Below, piece by piece: positions 1 to 8,479 of a stretch of 13,168 nucleotides of DNA. The notes below the pieces were generated by a model. The model saw only the letters and a list, made by a program, of their open reading frames with translations. It was not told the origin of the DNA and ran no database searches. Each line of letters begins with the position of its first letter. Position 1 is the stretch's first letter. The translations under genes were made by a program, and so were the position numbers. The DNA lies in contig JAGWMH010000025.1 of NCBI GenBank assembly GCA_028871775.1, positions 1-13,168 on the forward strand. The letters run 5' to 3'. This DNA comes from Betaproteobacteria bacterium. GTDB taxonomy: Bacteria > Pseudomonadota > Gammaproteobacteria > Burkholderiales > Gallionellaceae.

Positions 1-1
1 C

Positions 2-838
2 AACCCGGATTCTCTGTTCGACGTGCAGATCAAGCGCATCCACGAATACAAGCGCCAGTTGCTCAACCTGCTGCATGTAGTGACGATATACAACCGCATC
101 CGCAGTAATCCGGGCGCCGACTGTGTGCCGCGCACGGTGATTTTCGGCGGCAAGGCTGCGCCGGGCTACACCATGGCCAAGCTCATCATCAAGCTGATCA
201 ATGATGTCGCCGATGTCGTCAACAACGACCCGCATGTGGCTAGCCGCCTGAAAGTGGCGTTCGTGCCCAATTATGATGTATCAACAGCGGAAAACATCAT
301 TCCGGCGGCAGACCTTTCGGAGCAGATTTCCACCGCAGGCACGGAGGCATCCGGCACCGGCAACATGAAACTGGCCTTGAACGGCGCGCTGACCATCGGC
401 ACACTGGACGGTGCCAACATCGAGATCCGCGAAGAGGTGGGCGAGGACAACATTTTCATTTTCGGGCTCACTACGGAAGAGGTTGCAAGGGTGAAGGCGA
501 GCGGCTACCAGCCCTGGGGTTACTACCATGCCAACGAAGAATTGCGGGAAGTGCTCGACATGATAGGCTCGGGCTTTTTCTCGCCGGGTGAGCCGGATCG
601 TTTCAAGCCCATCGTGGATGAGCTTCTGCGGCGCGGCGACCAGTACCTGCTGCTCGCGGACTACGCTTCCTATATCGCCTGCCAGAAGGCGGTTGAAACC
701 GCTTACAAAGATCAGGAGCAGTGGGTAAAAAAGGCGATTCTGAATGTCGCCAACATGGGGAAATTTTCCAGCGACCGGACCATCATGCAGTATGCCGAGC
801 AGATATGGGACGCCAAGCCGGTGGTGCCTGTTGCGTAG
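2..838 (+). CDS. glgP: Glycogen phosphorylase, C-terminal part (5' truncated by window edge)
   Basis: Catalyses phosphorolysis of alpha-1,4-glucan to glucose-1-phosphate in the cytoplasm (GT35 family). The reading frame is open to the window edge, so the true start is outside; about 278 codons remain of a family usually 800-850 residues long. The visible start, [19 protein letters not shown], is the conserved substrate-phosphate region, whose Lys/Arg pair and following Lys bind phosphate. The pyridoxal-phosphate motif EASGTGNMK follows, with the cofactor lysine at bases 368-370, then the conserved [17 protein letters not shown] block. The protein ends in the usual family C-terminus ([14 protein letters not shown]). 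It converges on pgi with only 41 bp between stop codons. The family is certain; the phosphorylase could be glycogen- or maltodextrin-preferring, and the glycogen context favours GlgP. The N-terminal regulatory half cannot be judged. Confidence 0.97.
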   Translation, partial: NPDSLFDVQIKRIHEYKRQLLNLLHVVTIYNRIRSNPGADCVPRTVIFGGKAAPGYTMAKLIIKLINDVADVVNNDPHVASRLKVAFVPNYDVSTAENIIPAADLSEQISTAGTEASGTGNMKLALNGALTIGTLDGANIEIREEVGEDNIFIFGLTTEEVARVKASGYQPWGYYHANEELREVLDMIGSGFFSPGEPDRFKPIVDELLRRGDQYLLLADYASYIACQKAVETAYKDQEQWVKKAILNVANMGKFSSDRTIMQYAEQIWDAKPVVPVA

Positions 839-842
839 TTAC

Positions 843-870
843 GCCTGTATGATTTCCGTGAAAAACAGGT
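843..870. terminator. Possible weak bidirectional hairpin between glgP and pgi
   Basis: In the 41-bp convergent gap, CCTGT (844-848) can pair with ACAGG (865-869), and an inner TTTC can pair with GAAA around a CGT loop, separated by a small asymmetric internal loop. It lies where both converging genes need to stop. No clear T-run follows on either strand, so function as an intrinsic terminator is doubtful. Confidence 0.25.
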
Positions 871-879
871 TTGATGTGC

Positions 880-2523
880 TCAGGATTTACGGGCGAGGCA
901 GTGGTTGATCAAACCATTGGTCGAGGCGTCGTGCGAGGACACGCACTGCTTTCCCTGAAGTTCCGGCAGCAATTTACCGGCTAGCTGTTTGCCGAATTCA
1001 ACGCCCCATTGGTCGAATGGATTGATGTTCCACAACACGCCTTGCACAAACACCTTGTGTTCGTAGAGGGCAATCAGCATTCCCAGTGTGCGCGGATCGA
1101 GCCGGTCAAACAGCAGCGTGTTGCTCGGGCGGTTGCCCGGAAATATTTTGTACGGCAGCAGCGATTCCAGCGCTTCACCACCGAGCCCTTGCGCCACGAG
1201 CTCGGCGCGAACCTCCCCGGCAGTTTTGCCCAGCATCAATGCCTCGGTCTGCGCGAAGCAGTTCGCCAGCAACATGGCATGGTGCTCACCCATCGGGTTG
1301 TGGCTGACAAGCGGGGCGAGAAAATCGGCGGGAGTCATGCGCGTGCCCTGGTGCAGCAACTGGTAGAAAGAATGCTGGCCGTTGGTGCCGGGTTCGCCCC
1401 ACACCACCATCTGGGTCGCGTAATCCACCTCTTGGCCGTCGCGATCCACACGTTTGCCATTGCTTTCCATTTCCAGTTGCTGCAGGTAGGCGGGGAAATG
1501 TTGCAGATACTGGTCGTAGGGCAGGATGGCATATGAAGCGGTATTAAAAAAATTGGCGTACCAGATGCCGAGCAGGCCCATGGCCACCGGCATATTGCGC
1601 TCCAGGGGCGTTTCGCAAAAGTGCCTGTCCATGGCATGGGCGCCGGCGAGCAATTGTTGAAAATTATCCATGCCGATGTAAAGCGCGATGGGCAATCCTA
1701 TCGCCGACCACAGCGAATAGCGCCCGCCGACCCAATCCCAGAATTCAAATACGTTGTCCGGGTTGATGCCGAACCTGGACGTTGCGGCGAGATTGGTCGA
1801 GATCGCTGCGAAATGCTTTGCGACGGCTTCTTCAGCCCCCAGGTTTTTAACCAGCCATGCACGCGCGGAGCTGGCATTGGTGAGGGTTTCCTGGGTGGTG
1901 AAGGTTTTCGAGCTGACGATGAACAGCGTGGTTTCCGGATCGAGGCGCTTGAGGGTCTCCGCCAGGTCAGTGGCATCCACATTGGAAACGAAATGTGCGT
2001 TCAATTGCGCGCTGCCATAAGGCTTGAGCGCCTCGCAGGCCATCAGCGGTCCCAGCGCGGAACCGCCGATGCCGATACTAACCACGTCCCGGAAAGGTTT
2101 GCCGGTGTAGCCGCGCAGCGAGTTGTTGTGCACGGCATCGGAGTAGCGGCGCATGTGCTCCAGTACGCGGTGCACGCCCGGCATGATGTCCTTGCCATCC
2201 ACATAAACTTCGGCACCGCGCGGGGCGCGCAATGCGGTATGCAGCGCCGCACGTTGTTCGCTGGTATTGATTTTCTCGCCGTTGAACATGCGTGCTATCC
2301 AGCCGTCGAGCTTCGACTGACGTGCCAGGTTCAGCAGCAGCGCGAGCGTTTCTTCCGTGATGAGATTTTTCGAGTAGTCCAGCAGCAGACCGTCGAGCTG
2401 CAACGAGAACTTGTCAAAGCGCGCCGGGTCAGCACGAAACATCTCGCGCATGGTTTGCTTGCCGATGACGGCTTGATGCGCCGACAGGGCTTGCCAGGCG
2501 GATGAACGGGTTAAGTTGGACAT
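880..2523 (-). CDS. pgi: Glucose-6-phosphate isomerase
   Basis: Interconverts glucose-6-phosphate and fructose-6-phosphate in the cytoplasm, joining gluconeogenesis to glycogen synthesis. From the ATG at 2523 the protein is 547 residues, against 549 in E. coli. Both PGI family signatures are present: [14 protein letters not shown], and the C-terminal [11 protein letters not shown]. Catalytic residues align by eye with the E. coli enzyme: Glu353 (in MESNGK), His384 (in GQHSFYQ) and Lys512 (in VEFGKQ). A TTG 17 codons upstream is in frame but lacks family similarity, and the Met-Ser-Asn start fits the family length, so ATG is chosen although no clear Shine-Dalgarno precedes it. It is the last gene of the leftward glgB - DUF2934 - pgi set, 130 bp after the DUF2934 gene, so it may share that transcript or have its own promoter. 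Carbon-flow logic links it with glgC and glgB. Confidence 0.97.
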   Translation of the reverse strand: MSNLTRSSAWQALSAHQAVIGKQTMREMFRADPARFDKFSLQLDGLLLDYSKNLITEETLALLLNLARQSKLDGWIARMFNGEKINTSEQRAALHTALRAPRGAEVYVDGKDIMPGVHRVLEHMRRYSDAVHNNSLRGYTGKPFRDVVSIGIGGSALGPLMACEALKPYGSAQLNAHFVSNVDATDLAETLKRLDPETTLFIVSSKTFTTQETLTNASSARAWLVKNLGAEEAVAKHFAAISTNLAATSRFGINPDNVFEFWDWVGGRYSLWSAIGLPIALYIGMDNFQQLLAGAHAMDRHFCETPLERNMPVAMGLLGIWYANFFNTASYAILPYDQYLQHFPAYLQQLEMESNGKRVDRDGQEVDYATQMVVWGEPGTNGQHSFYQLLHQGTRMTPADFLAPLVSHNPMGEHHAMLLANCFAQTEALMLGKTAGEVRAELVAQGLGGEALESLLPYKIFPGNRPSNTLLFDRLDPRTLGMLIALYEHKVFVQGVLWNINPFDQWGVEFGKQLAGKLLPELQGKQCVSSHDASTNGLINHCLARKS

Positions 2524-2653
2524 GGTGTAATCAATATTATCTGCCGCACGTTGGCCGGTGTGCAGCGGAAGCAATTTGCCACACAGGTGCCATCCAACTT
2601 CAAACGAAAATGCCGCCCTGTAACATCAAGTCAGGCATCAACTGCAATTACCA
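2524..2653. other. Intergenic gap between the DUF2934 gene and pgi
   Basis: This 130-bp stretch separates two leftward genes. I see no convincing terminator, no good sigma70 promoter and no strong ribosome binding site for pgi in it. It is long enough to hold an unrecognised pgi promoter. Confidence 0.4.
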
Positions 2654-3025
2654 TCAGGCATTGAGCTTCGCATCAATTTCCGCCTCGGCAGTTATCCAGT
2701 CCTCCATCTGGTAACAGCCGGAAAACCCGCGCCGCTCGGCAAGAAAATAGGCGGCGGTGGCGATCATCTGGTAACGCTCTTCGGGTGAGACGGCGGTTTT
2801 TTTCGCGGTCTTCCCAGGGGTACTTTTTGCGGGTGCGGCAGTTTTTGCAGTTTTCGGCGCGCTCGATTTTTTTACCGGGGTTGCAGCTGTTTTTTTAGCG
2901 GTGATTTTGGATTTGGTTGCCGGTTTTACCGCAGTAGTTTTTTTGGCGGGCGGCTTTTTGGCCGGTGTGCTGCTTGCGGTCTTGGCAGTGGTTTTCTTGC
3001 CGGTTGCGGTGCGCGATGTAGCCAT
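2654..3025 (-). CDS. Lys/Ala/Pro-rich tail plus DUF2934 domain, small basic protein
   Basis: A 123-residue protein with two parts. Residues 1-78 are low-complexity and very basic, made of repeated PAKK, AKKT and KTA units, like bacterial histone H1-like tails, and presumably disordered and able to bind nucleic acid or other polyanions. Residues 80-121 match the DUF2934 pattern (PEERYQMIATAAYFLAERRG, then EDWITAEAEID), a short helical domain of unknown function. The ATG at 3025 is preceded by AAGGGA with a 6-nt gap, a good Shine-Dalgarno. It begins 39 bp after the end of glgB on the same strand, so cotranscription with glgB is likely. There is no signal peptide or membrane segment. The domain call comes from recognising the family pattern; the function is unknown. 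A nucleoid-associated role is only suggested by composition. Confidence 0.88.
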   Translation of the reverse strand: MATSRTATGKKTTAKTASSTPAKKPPAKKTTAVKPATKSKITAKKTAATPVKKSSAPKTAKTAAPAKSTPGKTAKKTAVSPEERYQMIATAAYFLAERRGFSGCYQMEDWITAEAEIDAKLNA

Positions 3026-3031
3026 GATAAT

Positions 3032-3037
3032 TCCCTT
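3032..3037 (-). promoter_or_regulatory. Ribosome binding site of the DUF2934 gene
   Basis: AAGGGA on the minus strand lies 6 nt before the ATG at 3025. It is the best translation signal in the leftward operon and fixes this start. It suggests the small protein is efficiently translated within the operon. Confidence 0.6.
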
Positions 3038-3064
3038 TCTGAATTAGTAACACGGTACTACAAA

Positions 3065-5242
3065 TTATGCCGGAGCCAGCATGATACAAGCCAGCGGCGG
3101 CACTTCTATTTCGGCGGAATAGGGCTGCCCCATCCAGGGCAATTGCTCGGCGATGATTTTACCCGCGTTGCCCAGGTTGCTGCCGCCATAATAATGCGAA
3201 TCGCTGTTGAATATTTCCCGATAGGCGCAATCGAACGGCAGCCCGATGCGGTAACGCTGGCGCGGCACCGGGGTGAAATTCAAGGCGGCGATAACGGTTT
3301 CGCCGTTACGCCCGAAACGCAGGAAAGAAAGCATCGAGAGGTCGGCATCATTGCAGTCTATCCAAGAAAAACCGCGCTGCTCGAAATCCTGTTCATATAA
3401 TGCCGGCAGGCTGCGGTACAGATGATTCAGGTCGCGCACCATGCTCTGTATGCCGCGATGGGACTCAAGCCCGAGCTGCCACCATTCAAGTTCCCAGCTC
3501 GAGCGCCATTCGGGACCCTGGCCGAATTCGTTGCCCATGAAGTTGAGCTTCTTGCCCGGGCTGGTCGTCTGGTAAGCCAGCAGCAGGCGCAGGTTGGCAA
3601 ACTTCTGCCAGGCATCGCCGGGCATCCTGTCGAGCAACGAGCCTTTGCCATGCACCACCTCGTCATGCGAGAACGGCAGCATGAAATTTTCGGTGTAGGC
3701 GTAAAGCTGGCTGAAGGTAAGCTGGTTGAGGTGGTAACGGCGGTGTATCGGATCATGCCGCATGAAGCTGAGCGTGTCGTTCATCCAGCCCATGTTCCAT
3801 TTCATGGAGAAACCCAGCCCGCCGAGATATGCCGGGCGCGATACCGCGGGCCAGGCAGTGGATTCCTCGGCCAGTGTCAACGCACCAGGAAATGCGTCAT
3901 GCACCATGATGTTGAGTTCGCGCAGGAAATCGATGGCCTCCAGGTTCTCACGTCCGCCGTATTTGTTCGGCAGCCATTCTCCCGCATTGCGCGAATAGTC
4001 GAGGTACAGCATGGAAGCCACCGCATCCACACGCAGGCCGTCGAAATGGAATTGCGCCAGCCAGTAGTGCGCGCTCGACAGCAGGAAACTTTTTACCTCG
4101 TTGCGGCCATAGTTGAAAATGTGCGTGCCCCAGTCCTGATGGAAACCCAGGCGCGGGTCTTCGTGCTCGTACAACGCGGTGCCGTCAAAACGCGCCAGCG
4201 CAAAAGCATCCTGCGGAAAGTGCGCCGGCACCCAGTCCAGCAGTACGCCGATCCCGGCCTCGTGGCAGGTGTCCACGAAGTAGCACAGATCGTCCGGGGA
4301 GCCGAAGCGGCTGGTTGCGGCGAAATAGCCGGTAGTCTGGTAGCCCCAGGATTCGTCGAGCGGATGCTCGGAAACCGGCATCAGTTCAACGTGGGTATAG
4401 CCCATATCCTTGAGGTAAGGGACCAGGTGTTCGGCCAGTTCGCGGTAGGTATAGGCTCGCCCGTCCGGATGGCGTTTCCATGAACCGGCATGGATTTCAT
4501 AGACATTGAGCGGGGCATGCAGCCAATCCCAGTGGCTGCGCTGCTCCATCCATGCCGCATCCTGCCATGTGTGTCTGATTTCCAATCCGGCGCGACCTGC
4601 GGTTCCGGGGCGCAGTTCGAAAGCGTTGGCATAGGGGTCGGTCTTGACCAGCAATGCGCCTGTACGATTGCGAATCTCATACTTGTATAGCGCACCCTGT
4701 TCAATGCCGGGGATGAATAGCTCCCACACACCGCTTGAACCGTGTACCGCCATCGGATGGGTGCGCCCATCCCAACGGTTGAAGTCGCCTATCACGCTGA
4801 CCCGCTCGGCATTCGGCGCCCATACGGAAAAGCGCACCCCGGAAATGCCGTCGATCTGCATTGCATGCGAGCCGAGGATGCGATAGCCCTGATGCAGTTT
4901 GCCTTCGTTGAACAGGTGCAGGTCGAAGCTGGAGATTTGCGGGGCAAATGCGTAAGGGTCATGGGCCAAACGTTGTTGGCCGTTTTCCGTGATGCACAGC
5001 CGGTAGGGGCGGGGTGGTTCGTCGCTGCCATGCCATTCAAACAAACCATCGGGATGAACGAGTTGCAGCGGTTCGCTGCCCGACGCGGTTTCGAGACCGA
5101 TTTCGCTTGCGTGGGGACTGAACACCCGCACCACATAACCATCTTTCTCGTGCCGCAGGCCGAGATAGGCGAAGGGGTCATGCAAACGCCCCTGCAGAAG
5201 CAGATCGGCACGCGGATCGGATTTGGTGCTGGTTTTTTTCAT
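3065..5242 (-). CDS. glgB: 1,4-alpha-glucan branching enzyme (GH13)
   Basis: Cuts alpha-1,4-glucan and rejoins the piece as an alpha-1,6 branch, giving glycogen its structure. From the ATG at 5242 the protein is 725 residues (E. coli 728). Domain order: an N-terminal N1 module with DPFAYLGLR, a CBM48 module near residues 110-210 ([18 protein letters not shown]), a GH13 barrel, and a C-terminal beta domain. Catalytic residues are visible: nucleophile Asp406 in [17 protein letters not shown], acid/base Glu459 in LAEESTAWP, and the [13 protein letters not shown] region with the transition-state Asp. The frame extends to a TTG at 5311, but that would run the gene through the glgC promoter region and the added residues do not resemble GlgB, so ATG-Lys-Lys is chosen. 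No strong Shine-Dalgarno is seen there. It is divergent from glgC with 86 bp between starts and is followed by the DUF2934 gene and pgi. Confidence 0.97.
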   Translation of the reverse strand: MKKTSTKSDPRADLLLQGRLHDPFAYLGLRHEKDGYVVRVFSPHASEIGLETASGSEPLQLVHPDGLFEWHGSDEPPRPYRLCITENGQQRLAHDPYAFAPQISSFDLHLFNEGKLHQGYRILGSHAMQIDGISGVRFSVWAPNAERVSVIGDFNRWDGRTHPMAVHGSSGVWELFIPGIEQGALYKYEIRNRTGALLVKTDPYANAFELRPGTAGRAGLEIRHTWQDAAWMEQRSHWDWLHAPLNVYEIHAGSWKRHPDGRAYTYRELAEHLVPYLKDMGYTHVELMPVSEHPLDESWGYQTTGYFAATSRFGSPDDLCYFVDTCHEAGIGVLLDWVPAHFPQDAFALARFDGTALYEHEDPRLGFHQDWGTHIFNYGRNEVKSFLLSSAHYWLAQFHFDGLRVDAVASMLYLDYSRNAGEWLPNKYGGRENLEAIDFLRELNIMVHDAFPGALTLAEESTAWPAVSRPAYLGGLGFSMKWNMGWMNDTLSFMRHDPIHRRYHLNQLTFSQLYAYTENFMLPFSHDEVVHGKGSLLDRMPGDAWQKFANLRLLLAYQTTSPGKKLNFMGNEFGQGPEWRSSWELEWWQLGLESHRGIQSMVRDLNHLYRSLPALYEQDFEQRGFSWIDCNDADLSMLSFLRFGRNGETVIAALNFTPVPRQRYRIGLPFDCAYREIFNSDSHYYGGSNLGNAGKIIAEQLPWMGQPYSAEIEVPPLACIMLAPA

Positions 5243-5328
5243 GGCCGATTGATTATAACCACAATTTTGCAGATGATAGTCATAATCTGATAAAGTGTGC
5301 GGCACAGTCAAAACGGAGTGCCGGAATC
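5243..5328. promoter_or_regulatory. Divergent glgB/glgC control region
   Basis: The 86 bp between the two start codons are clearly A+T-richer than the flanking genes and must carry the promoters of both arms unless transcription enters from elsewhere. For glgC, TTGCAG (5267-5272) with a 16-nt spacer and GATAAA (5289-5294) is a possible weak sigma70 pair; CATAAT at 5281-5286 is another -10 candidate. For glgB, the minus strand shows TATAAT at 5252-5257, but it lies only about 10 bp before the ATG and lacks a -35 match, so it may be chance. GGAG at 5315-5318, 10 nt before the glgC ATG, is the likely glgC ribosome binding site. The exact boxes are uncertain. Confidence 0.5.
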
Positions 5329-6609
5329 ATGCAATCACAAGAGCAAATCCGTCTGGTGAGCTGGATGACCAAGAACACCTACGCCATGGTGCTGGCGGGA
5401 GGGAGGGGTAGTCGTCTGCACCAACTGACGGACTGGCGGGCCAAACCGGCGGTTCCGTTTGGCGGGAAATTCCGCATCATTGATTTCGTGTTGTCGAACT
5501 GCGTCAATTCCGGCATCCGGCGTATCGGCGTGGCCACGCAATACAAGTCGCACAGCCTGATGCAGCATATCCAGCATGGCTGGAGCTTCCTGAACGGCAA
5601 CTTTGGCGAATTCATAGATTTGCTGCCCGCCCAGCAATGGGTGCAGGAATCGTGGTACCAGGGCACTGCCGATGCGGTGTTCCAGAATCTGGATATCCTG
5701 CGCGAATCAGAACCCGATTACGTGCTGATACTGGCAGGCGACCACGTTTACAAGATGGATTACGGCAAGATGCTGGCCTTCCATGTGGAAAAGCGGGCCG
5801 ACATGACCGTTGCCTGCATCGAGGTGCCCGTCAACGATGCCAGGAGTTTCGGCGTGATGGCGGTGAATGCGGAATCGAGGGTGGTGGCTTTCAATGAGAA
5901 ACCTGATCATCCCGCACCGATTCCAGGCAAGCCCGATTTGGCGCTGGCCAGCATGGGCATTTATATATTCAACATGGATTTCCTGTGTGAGCAGCTGATA
6001 CGTGATGCAAGTGAGCAGCACTCCAGCCATGATTTCGGCAAGGACCTCATCCCGTATCTGGTGTCATCAGGCTACCGCGTGTTTGCCCAGAGTTTCAATA
6101 GCAGCTGTATTAAAATGAATGACGGTGCGCCATATTGGCGCGATGTGGGAACCATAGATTCCTACTGGGAGGCGAACATGGAACTCACCAAGGTTACTCC
6201 CGACCTCAATATGTACGACCGGGAGTGGCCGATCTGGACTTATCAGGAACAATTGCCGCCGGCCAAATTTGTGTTTGATGATGAGATGCGCCGTGGACAG
6301 GCGATTGATTCACTGGTATCCGGCGGCTGCATTATCAGCGGTTCCACCGTGCGCCGCTCGCTGCTGTTCTCCAATGTGCGCATTCACAGTTACAGCAATA
6401 TTGAGGATTCGGTGCTCCTGCCCAATGTGGAGGTGGGGCGCAATGTCACACTCAAGCGTGTGGTGGTGGACAAAAATTGCATGATCCCCGATGACTTGAC
6501 CGTCGGGGTGAATCCCGAGGAAGACGCGAGCCGTTTTTTTGTAACGGATAAAGGCATTACGCTCATCACGCCGGAAATGCTCGGGCAGGCTGTGCACGGC
6601 ATCCGTTGA
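5329..6609 (+). CDS. glgC: Glucose-1-phosphate adenylyltransferase (ADP-glucose pyrophosphorylase)
   Basis: Makes ADP-glucose from glucose-1-phosphate and ATP, the committed and normally allosterically controlled step of bacterial glycogen synthesis. 426 residues against 431 in E. coli. Catalytic and substrate landmarks are intact: the nucleotide loop VLAGGRGSRL, AKPAVPFGGKFRIIDF, WYQGTADAVFQN (Tyr of the adenine pocket), AGDHVYKMDY (catalytic Asp) and FNEKP (glucose-1-phosphate Lys). The C-terminal left-handed beta-helix is complete. Unusually, most positions that bind fructose-1,6-bisphosphate in the E. coli enzyme differ: Lys39 is Trp36, His46 is Pro43, Arg386 is Lys382, Arg419 is Pro415 and Arg423 is Gly419, while Arg52 is kept. 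Alignment was made by eye from memory of the E. coli sequence. A different activator is therefore likely. It is the first gene of the rightward arm, 57 bp before the GH57 gene. Confidence 0.97.
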   Translation: MQSQEQIRLVSWMTKNTYAMVLAGGRGSRLHQLTDWRAKPAVPFGGKFRIIDFVLSNCVNSGIRRIGVATQYKSHSLMQHIQHGWSFLNGNFGEFIDLLPAQQWVQESWYQGTADAVFQNLDILRESEPDYVLILAGDHVYKMDYGKMLAFHVEKRADMTVACIEVPVNDARSFGVMAVNAESRVVAFNEKPDHPAPIPGKPDLALASMGIYIFNMDFLCEQLIRDASEQHSSHDFGKDLIPYLVSSGYRVFAQSFNSSCIKMNDGAPYWRDVGTIDSYWEANMELTKVTPDLNMYDREWPIWTYQEQLPPAKFVFDDEMRRGQAIDSLVSGGCIISGSTVRRSLLFSNVRIHSYSNIEDSVLLPNVEVGRNVTLKRVVVDKNCMIPDDLTVGVNPEEDASRFFVTDKGITLITPEMLGQAVHGIR

Positions 6610-6666
6610 CCATGGCTGCGGGCACCCTGCCGTGAGGGATGTTCGCCGATTCAATTAGAGTTTTTC

Positions 6667-8382
6667 ATGACCAAACCCCTTGATCTGGTTTTTCTCTGGC
6701 ACATGCATCAGCCGGACTACCGTGATTATGCCAGCGGTGATTTCGTGTTGCCGTGGGTCTACCTGCACGCCATCAAGGACTACACCGACATGGCCTATCA
6801 CCTGGAGCAACACCCGAAGATCAAGGCGGTGGTGAATTTCGTGCCGGTGTTGCTGGACCAGCTGGAAGATTATGAGCAGCAATTCGCCACCGGCCAGATA
6901 CGCGACCCTCTGCTGCGCCTGCTGGCGCGCGAGAATCTCAACGACCTGGATGAAACCGAACGCGACCTGGTGTTGAATGGCTGCTTCTGCAGTAACCACC
7001 ACAAGATGATCGAGCCCTATCCCACCTACCATCGCCTGTTCAACCTGTTCAAGACGCTCGAGCCGGGCGGCAGCGCGGGGCTTGATTACTTGTCCGGCCA
7101 ATACCTTGCCGACTTGCTGGTGTGGTACCACCTGGTGTGGTGCGGCGAAAGCGTGCGCCGCGAACATGACGTGGTCATCCAGCTGATGAGCAAGGATGGA
7201 GGCTTTGACTATGCAGACCGCAAGCACCTGTTCGACCTGATCGGCCAGCTCATCACCGGCATTATTCCGCGTTACCGCAAGCTGGCCGAGAGCGGGCAGA
7301 TCGAGATTTCCACCACGCCGCATTATCATCCGCTTGCGCCGTTGCTGATTGATTTGAACAGTGCGCGCGAAAGCGTGCCGGATTGCAGCCTGCCGCAAGC
7401 GCAGCACTATCCTGGCGGAAGGTGGCGTGTGCAGGCGCACCTGGCTTCCGCCAAGGAAAGCCACCACACCCGCTTTGGCGTTACCCCGCAAGGCATCTGG
7501 CCGGCGGAAGGCGCGGTTTCAACTGCGCTGCTGGAAGTGCTGGCGGAGCAGAAGTGCCGCTGGACAGCGAGCGGCCAAGGTGTGCTGGCCAACAGCCTGC
7601 GCGCCGCGAATCCATCCCTGCCTGATCATGTGCAATACCTCTATCGCCCCTATAAGGTGCAAGGCGCGGCAAGCGGCGTGCACTGTTTTTTCCGCGATGA
7701 CCACCTGTCCGACTTGATCGGCTTTGTATATTCCAAATGGTTTGGCAAAGATGCCGCACTGCACTTTGTCGCCCAGATCGAGGCGATTGCACAACAGGCG
7801 CCCGAGGGCGAAACGCCGCTGGTCAGCGTCATCCTCGATGGCGAGAACGCCTGGGAATATTATCCGTATAACGGCTATCACTTTCTGCAAGACCTGTATT
7901 CCGCGCTGCAGACCCACCCCAAGATCCGCACCACGACGTATCGCGACTATCTGGACCGGCGCGAGGCGGAAGGCGCGCAGGGGTTCGCCAAGGAGGGAGT
8001 GTTGCCGCGCCTGGTTGCGGGCAGCTGGGTGTATGGCACTTTTTCCACCTGGATCGGTTCGCCGGACAAGAACCGCGCCTGGGATTTGTTGTGCATGGCG
8101 AAGCAGAACTATGACATGGTGATGGCCAGCGGCCGCCTGAACGAGGCAGAGCGGCAAGCCGCGGAAAAACAGCTGGCTTCATGCGAAAGCTCCGACTGGT
8201 TCTGGTGGTTCGGCGATTACAATCCTTCCATTGCGGTGGAAAGTTTTGACCGCCTGTACCGCCACAATCTGATGCAGCTTTACCATTTGTTGAAATTGCC
8301 CGCCCCGGCAATGTTGAGCAACCCGATCAGCCAGGGCGGCGGCGCGCCGGAAGCGGGCGGCGCGATGCGCCGCAGTTCCTGA
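6667..8382 (+). CDS. Glycoside hydrolase family 57 (alpha-amylase / 4-alpha-glucanotransferase type)
   Basis: A 571-residue cytoplasmic enzyme without signal peptide. GH57 conserved regions are visible: region 1 WHMHQP at residues 11-16, a region-2-like IEISTTPHYHPLAPLL near residue 215, region 3 GIWPAEGAVS with predicted nucleophile Glu281, and region 4 VILDGENAWEYY with predicted acid/base Asp391. The later FSTWIGSPDKNRAW and SDWFWWFGDY blocks are typical of the long proteobacterial GH57 subgroup. It should act on alpha-1,4 (perhaps alpha-1,6) glucans by a retaining mechanism, as amylase, transglucosylase or branching-type enzyme; sequence alone does not decide. The C-terminus ends in a Gly/Ala-rich tail. 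It sits between glgC and malQ, so an intracellular role in glycogen or maltodextrin shaping is inferred. The start was chosen because the family motif begins within 12 residues of the ATG; the ribosome binding site is weak. Confidence 0.92.
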   Translation: MTKPLDLVFLWHMHQPDYRDYASGDFVLPWVYLHAIKDYTDMAYHLEQHPKIKAVVNFVPVLLDQLEDYEQQFATGQIRDPLLRLLARENLNDLDETERDLVLNGCFCSNHHKMIEPYPTYHRLFNLFKTLEPGGSAGLDYLSGQYLADLLVWYHLVWCGESVRREHDVVIQLMSKDGGFDYADRKHLFDLIGQLITGIIPRYRKLAESGQIEISTTPHYHPLAPLLIDLNSARESVPDCSLPQAQHYPGGRWRVQAHLASAKESHHTRFGVTPQGIWPAEGAVSTALLEVLAEQKCRWTASGQGVLANSLRAANPSLPDHVQYLYRPYKVQGAASGVHCFFRDDHLSDLIGFVYSKWFGKDAALHFVAQIEAIAQQAPEGETPLVSVILDGENAWEYYPYNGYHFLQDLYSALQTHPKIRTTTYRDYLDRREAEGAQGFAKEGVLPRLVAGSWVYGTFSTWIGSPDKNRAWDLLCMAKQNYDMVMASGRLNEAERQAAEKQLASCESSDWFWWFGDYNPSIAVESFDRLYRHNLMQLYHLLKLPAPAMLSNPISQGGGAPEAGGAMRRSS

Positions 8383-8479
8383 TGAAGCCGCCTGCCATTC
8401 GATCAGCCTATCAGCCGAAAAACTTCTGGCTTGGCGCCCGAAAGACGATAATCAAGTTGCAGGATATGACAGGCATTAC
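8383..8479. other. Short GH57-malQ intergenic region with an imperfect hairpin
   Basis: A 97-bp gap on the same strand. AGCCGAA (8413-8419) can pair with TTCTGGCT (8424-8431) around an AAAC loop with one bulged T. No T-run follows, so this is not an intrinsic terminator of the usual type. The ribosome binding site before malQ is weak (an AGG in ACAGG about 9 nt before the ATG). Nothing else is recognised. Confidence 0.3.

Noticed and set aside
1621..2505. Long plus-strand ORF (294 codons) antisense to pgi
   Set aside because: It lies entirely within pgi, which has full family similarity and active-site residues. The product has no recognisable domain; it is a typical G+C-driven antisense reading.
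2760..3020. Simple-sequence A/T runs in the DUF2934 gene, considered as a repeat array or CRISPR-like element
   Set aside because: They are explained by Lys (AAA) and Ala codons of the low-complexity tail; there is no constant repeat or spacer length.
3422..4483. 353-codon plus-strand ORF antisense to glgB
   Set aside because: It is contained in glgB, and its product shows no family motif, ribosome site or sensible composition.
5243..5311. Longer glgB starting at TTG 5311
   Set aside because: It would run through nearly the whole divergent control region and adds 23 residues unlike GlgB N-termini; the ATG at 5242 gives the normal family length.
6655..7491. 278-codon minus-strand ORF opposite the GH57 gene
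   Set aside because: It shadows the GH57 coding frame; the GH57 motifs on the other strand explain the sequence.
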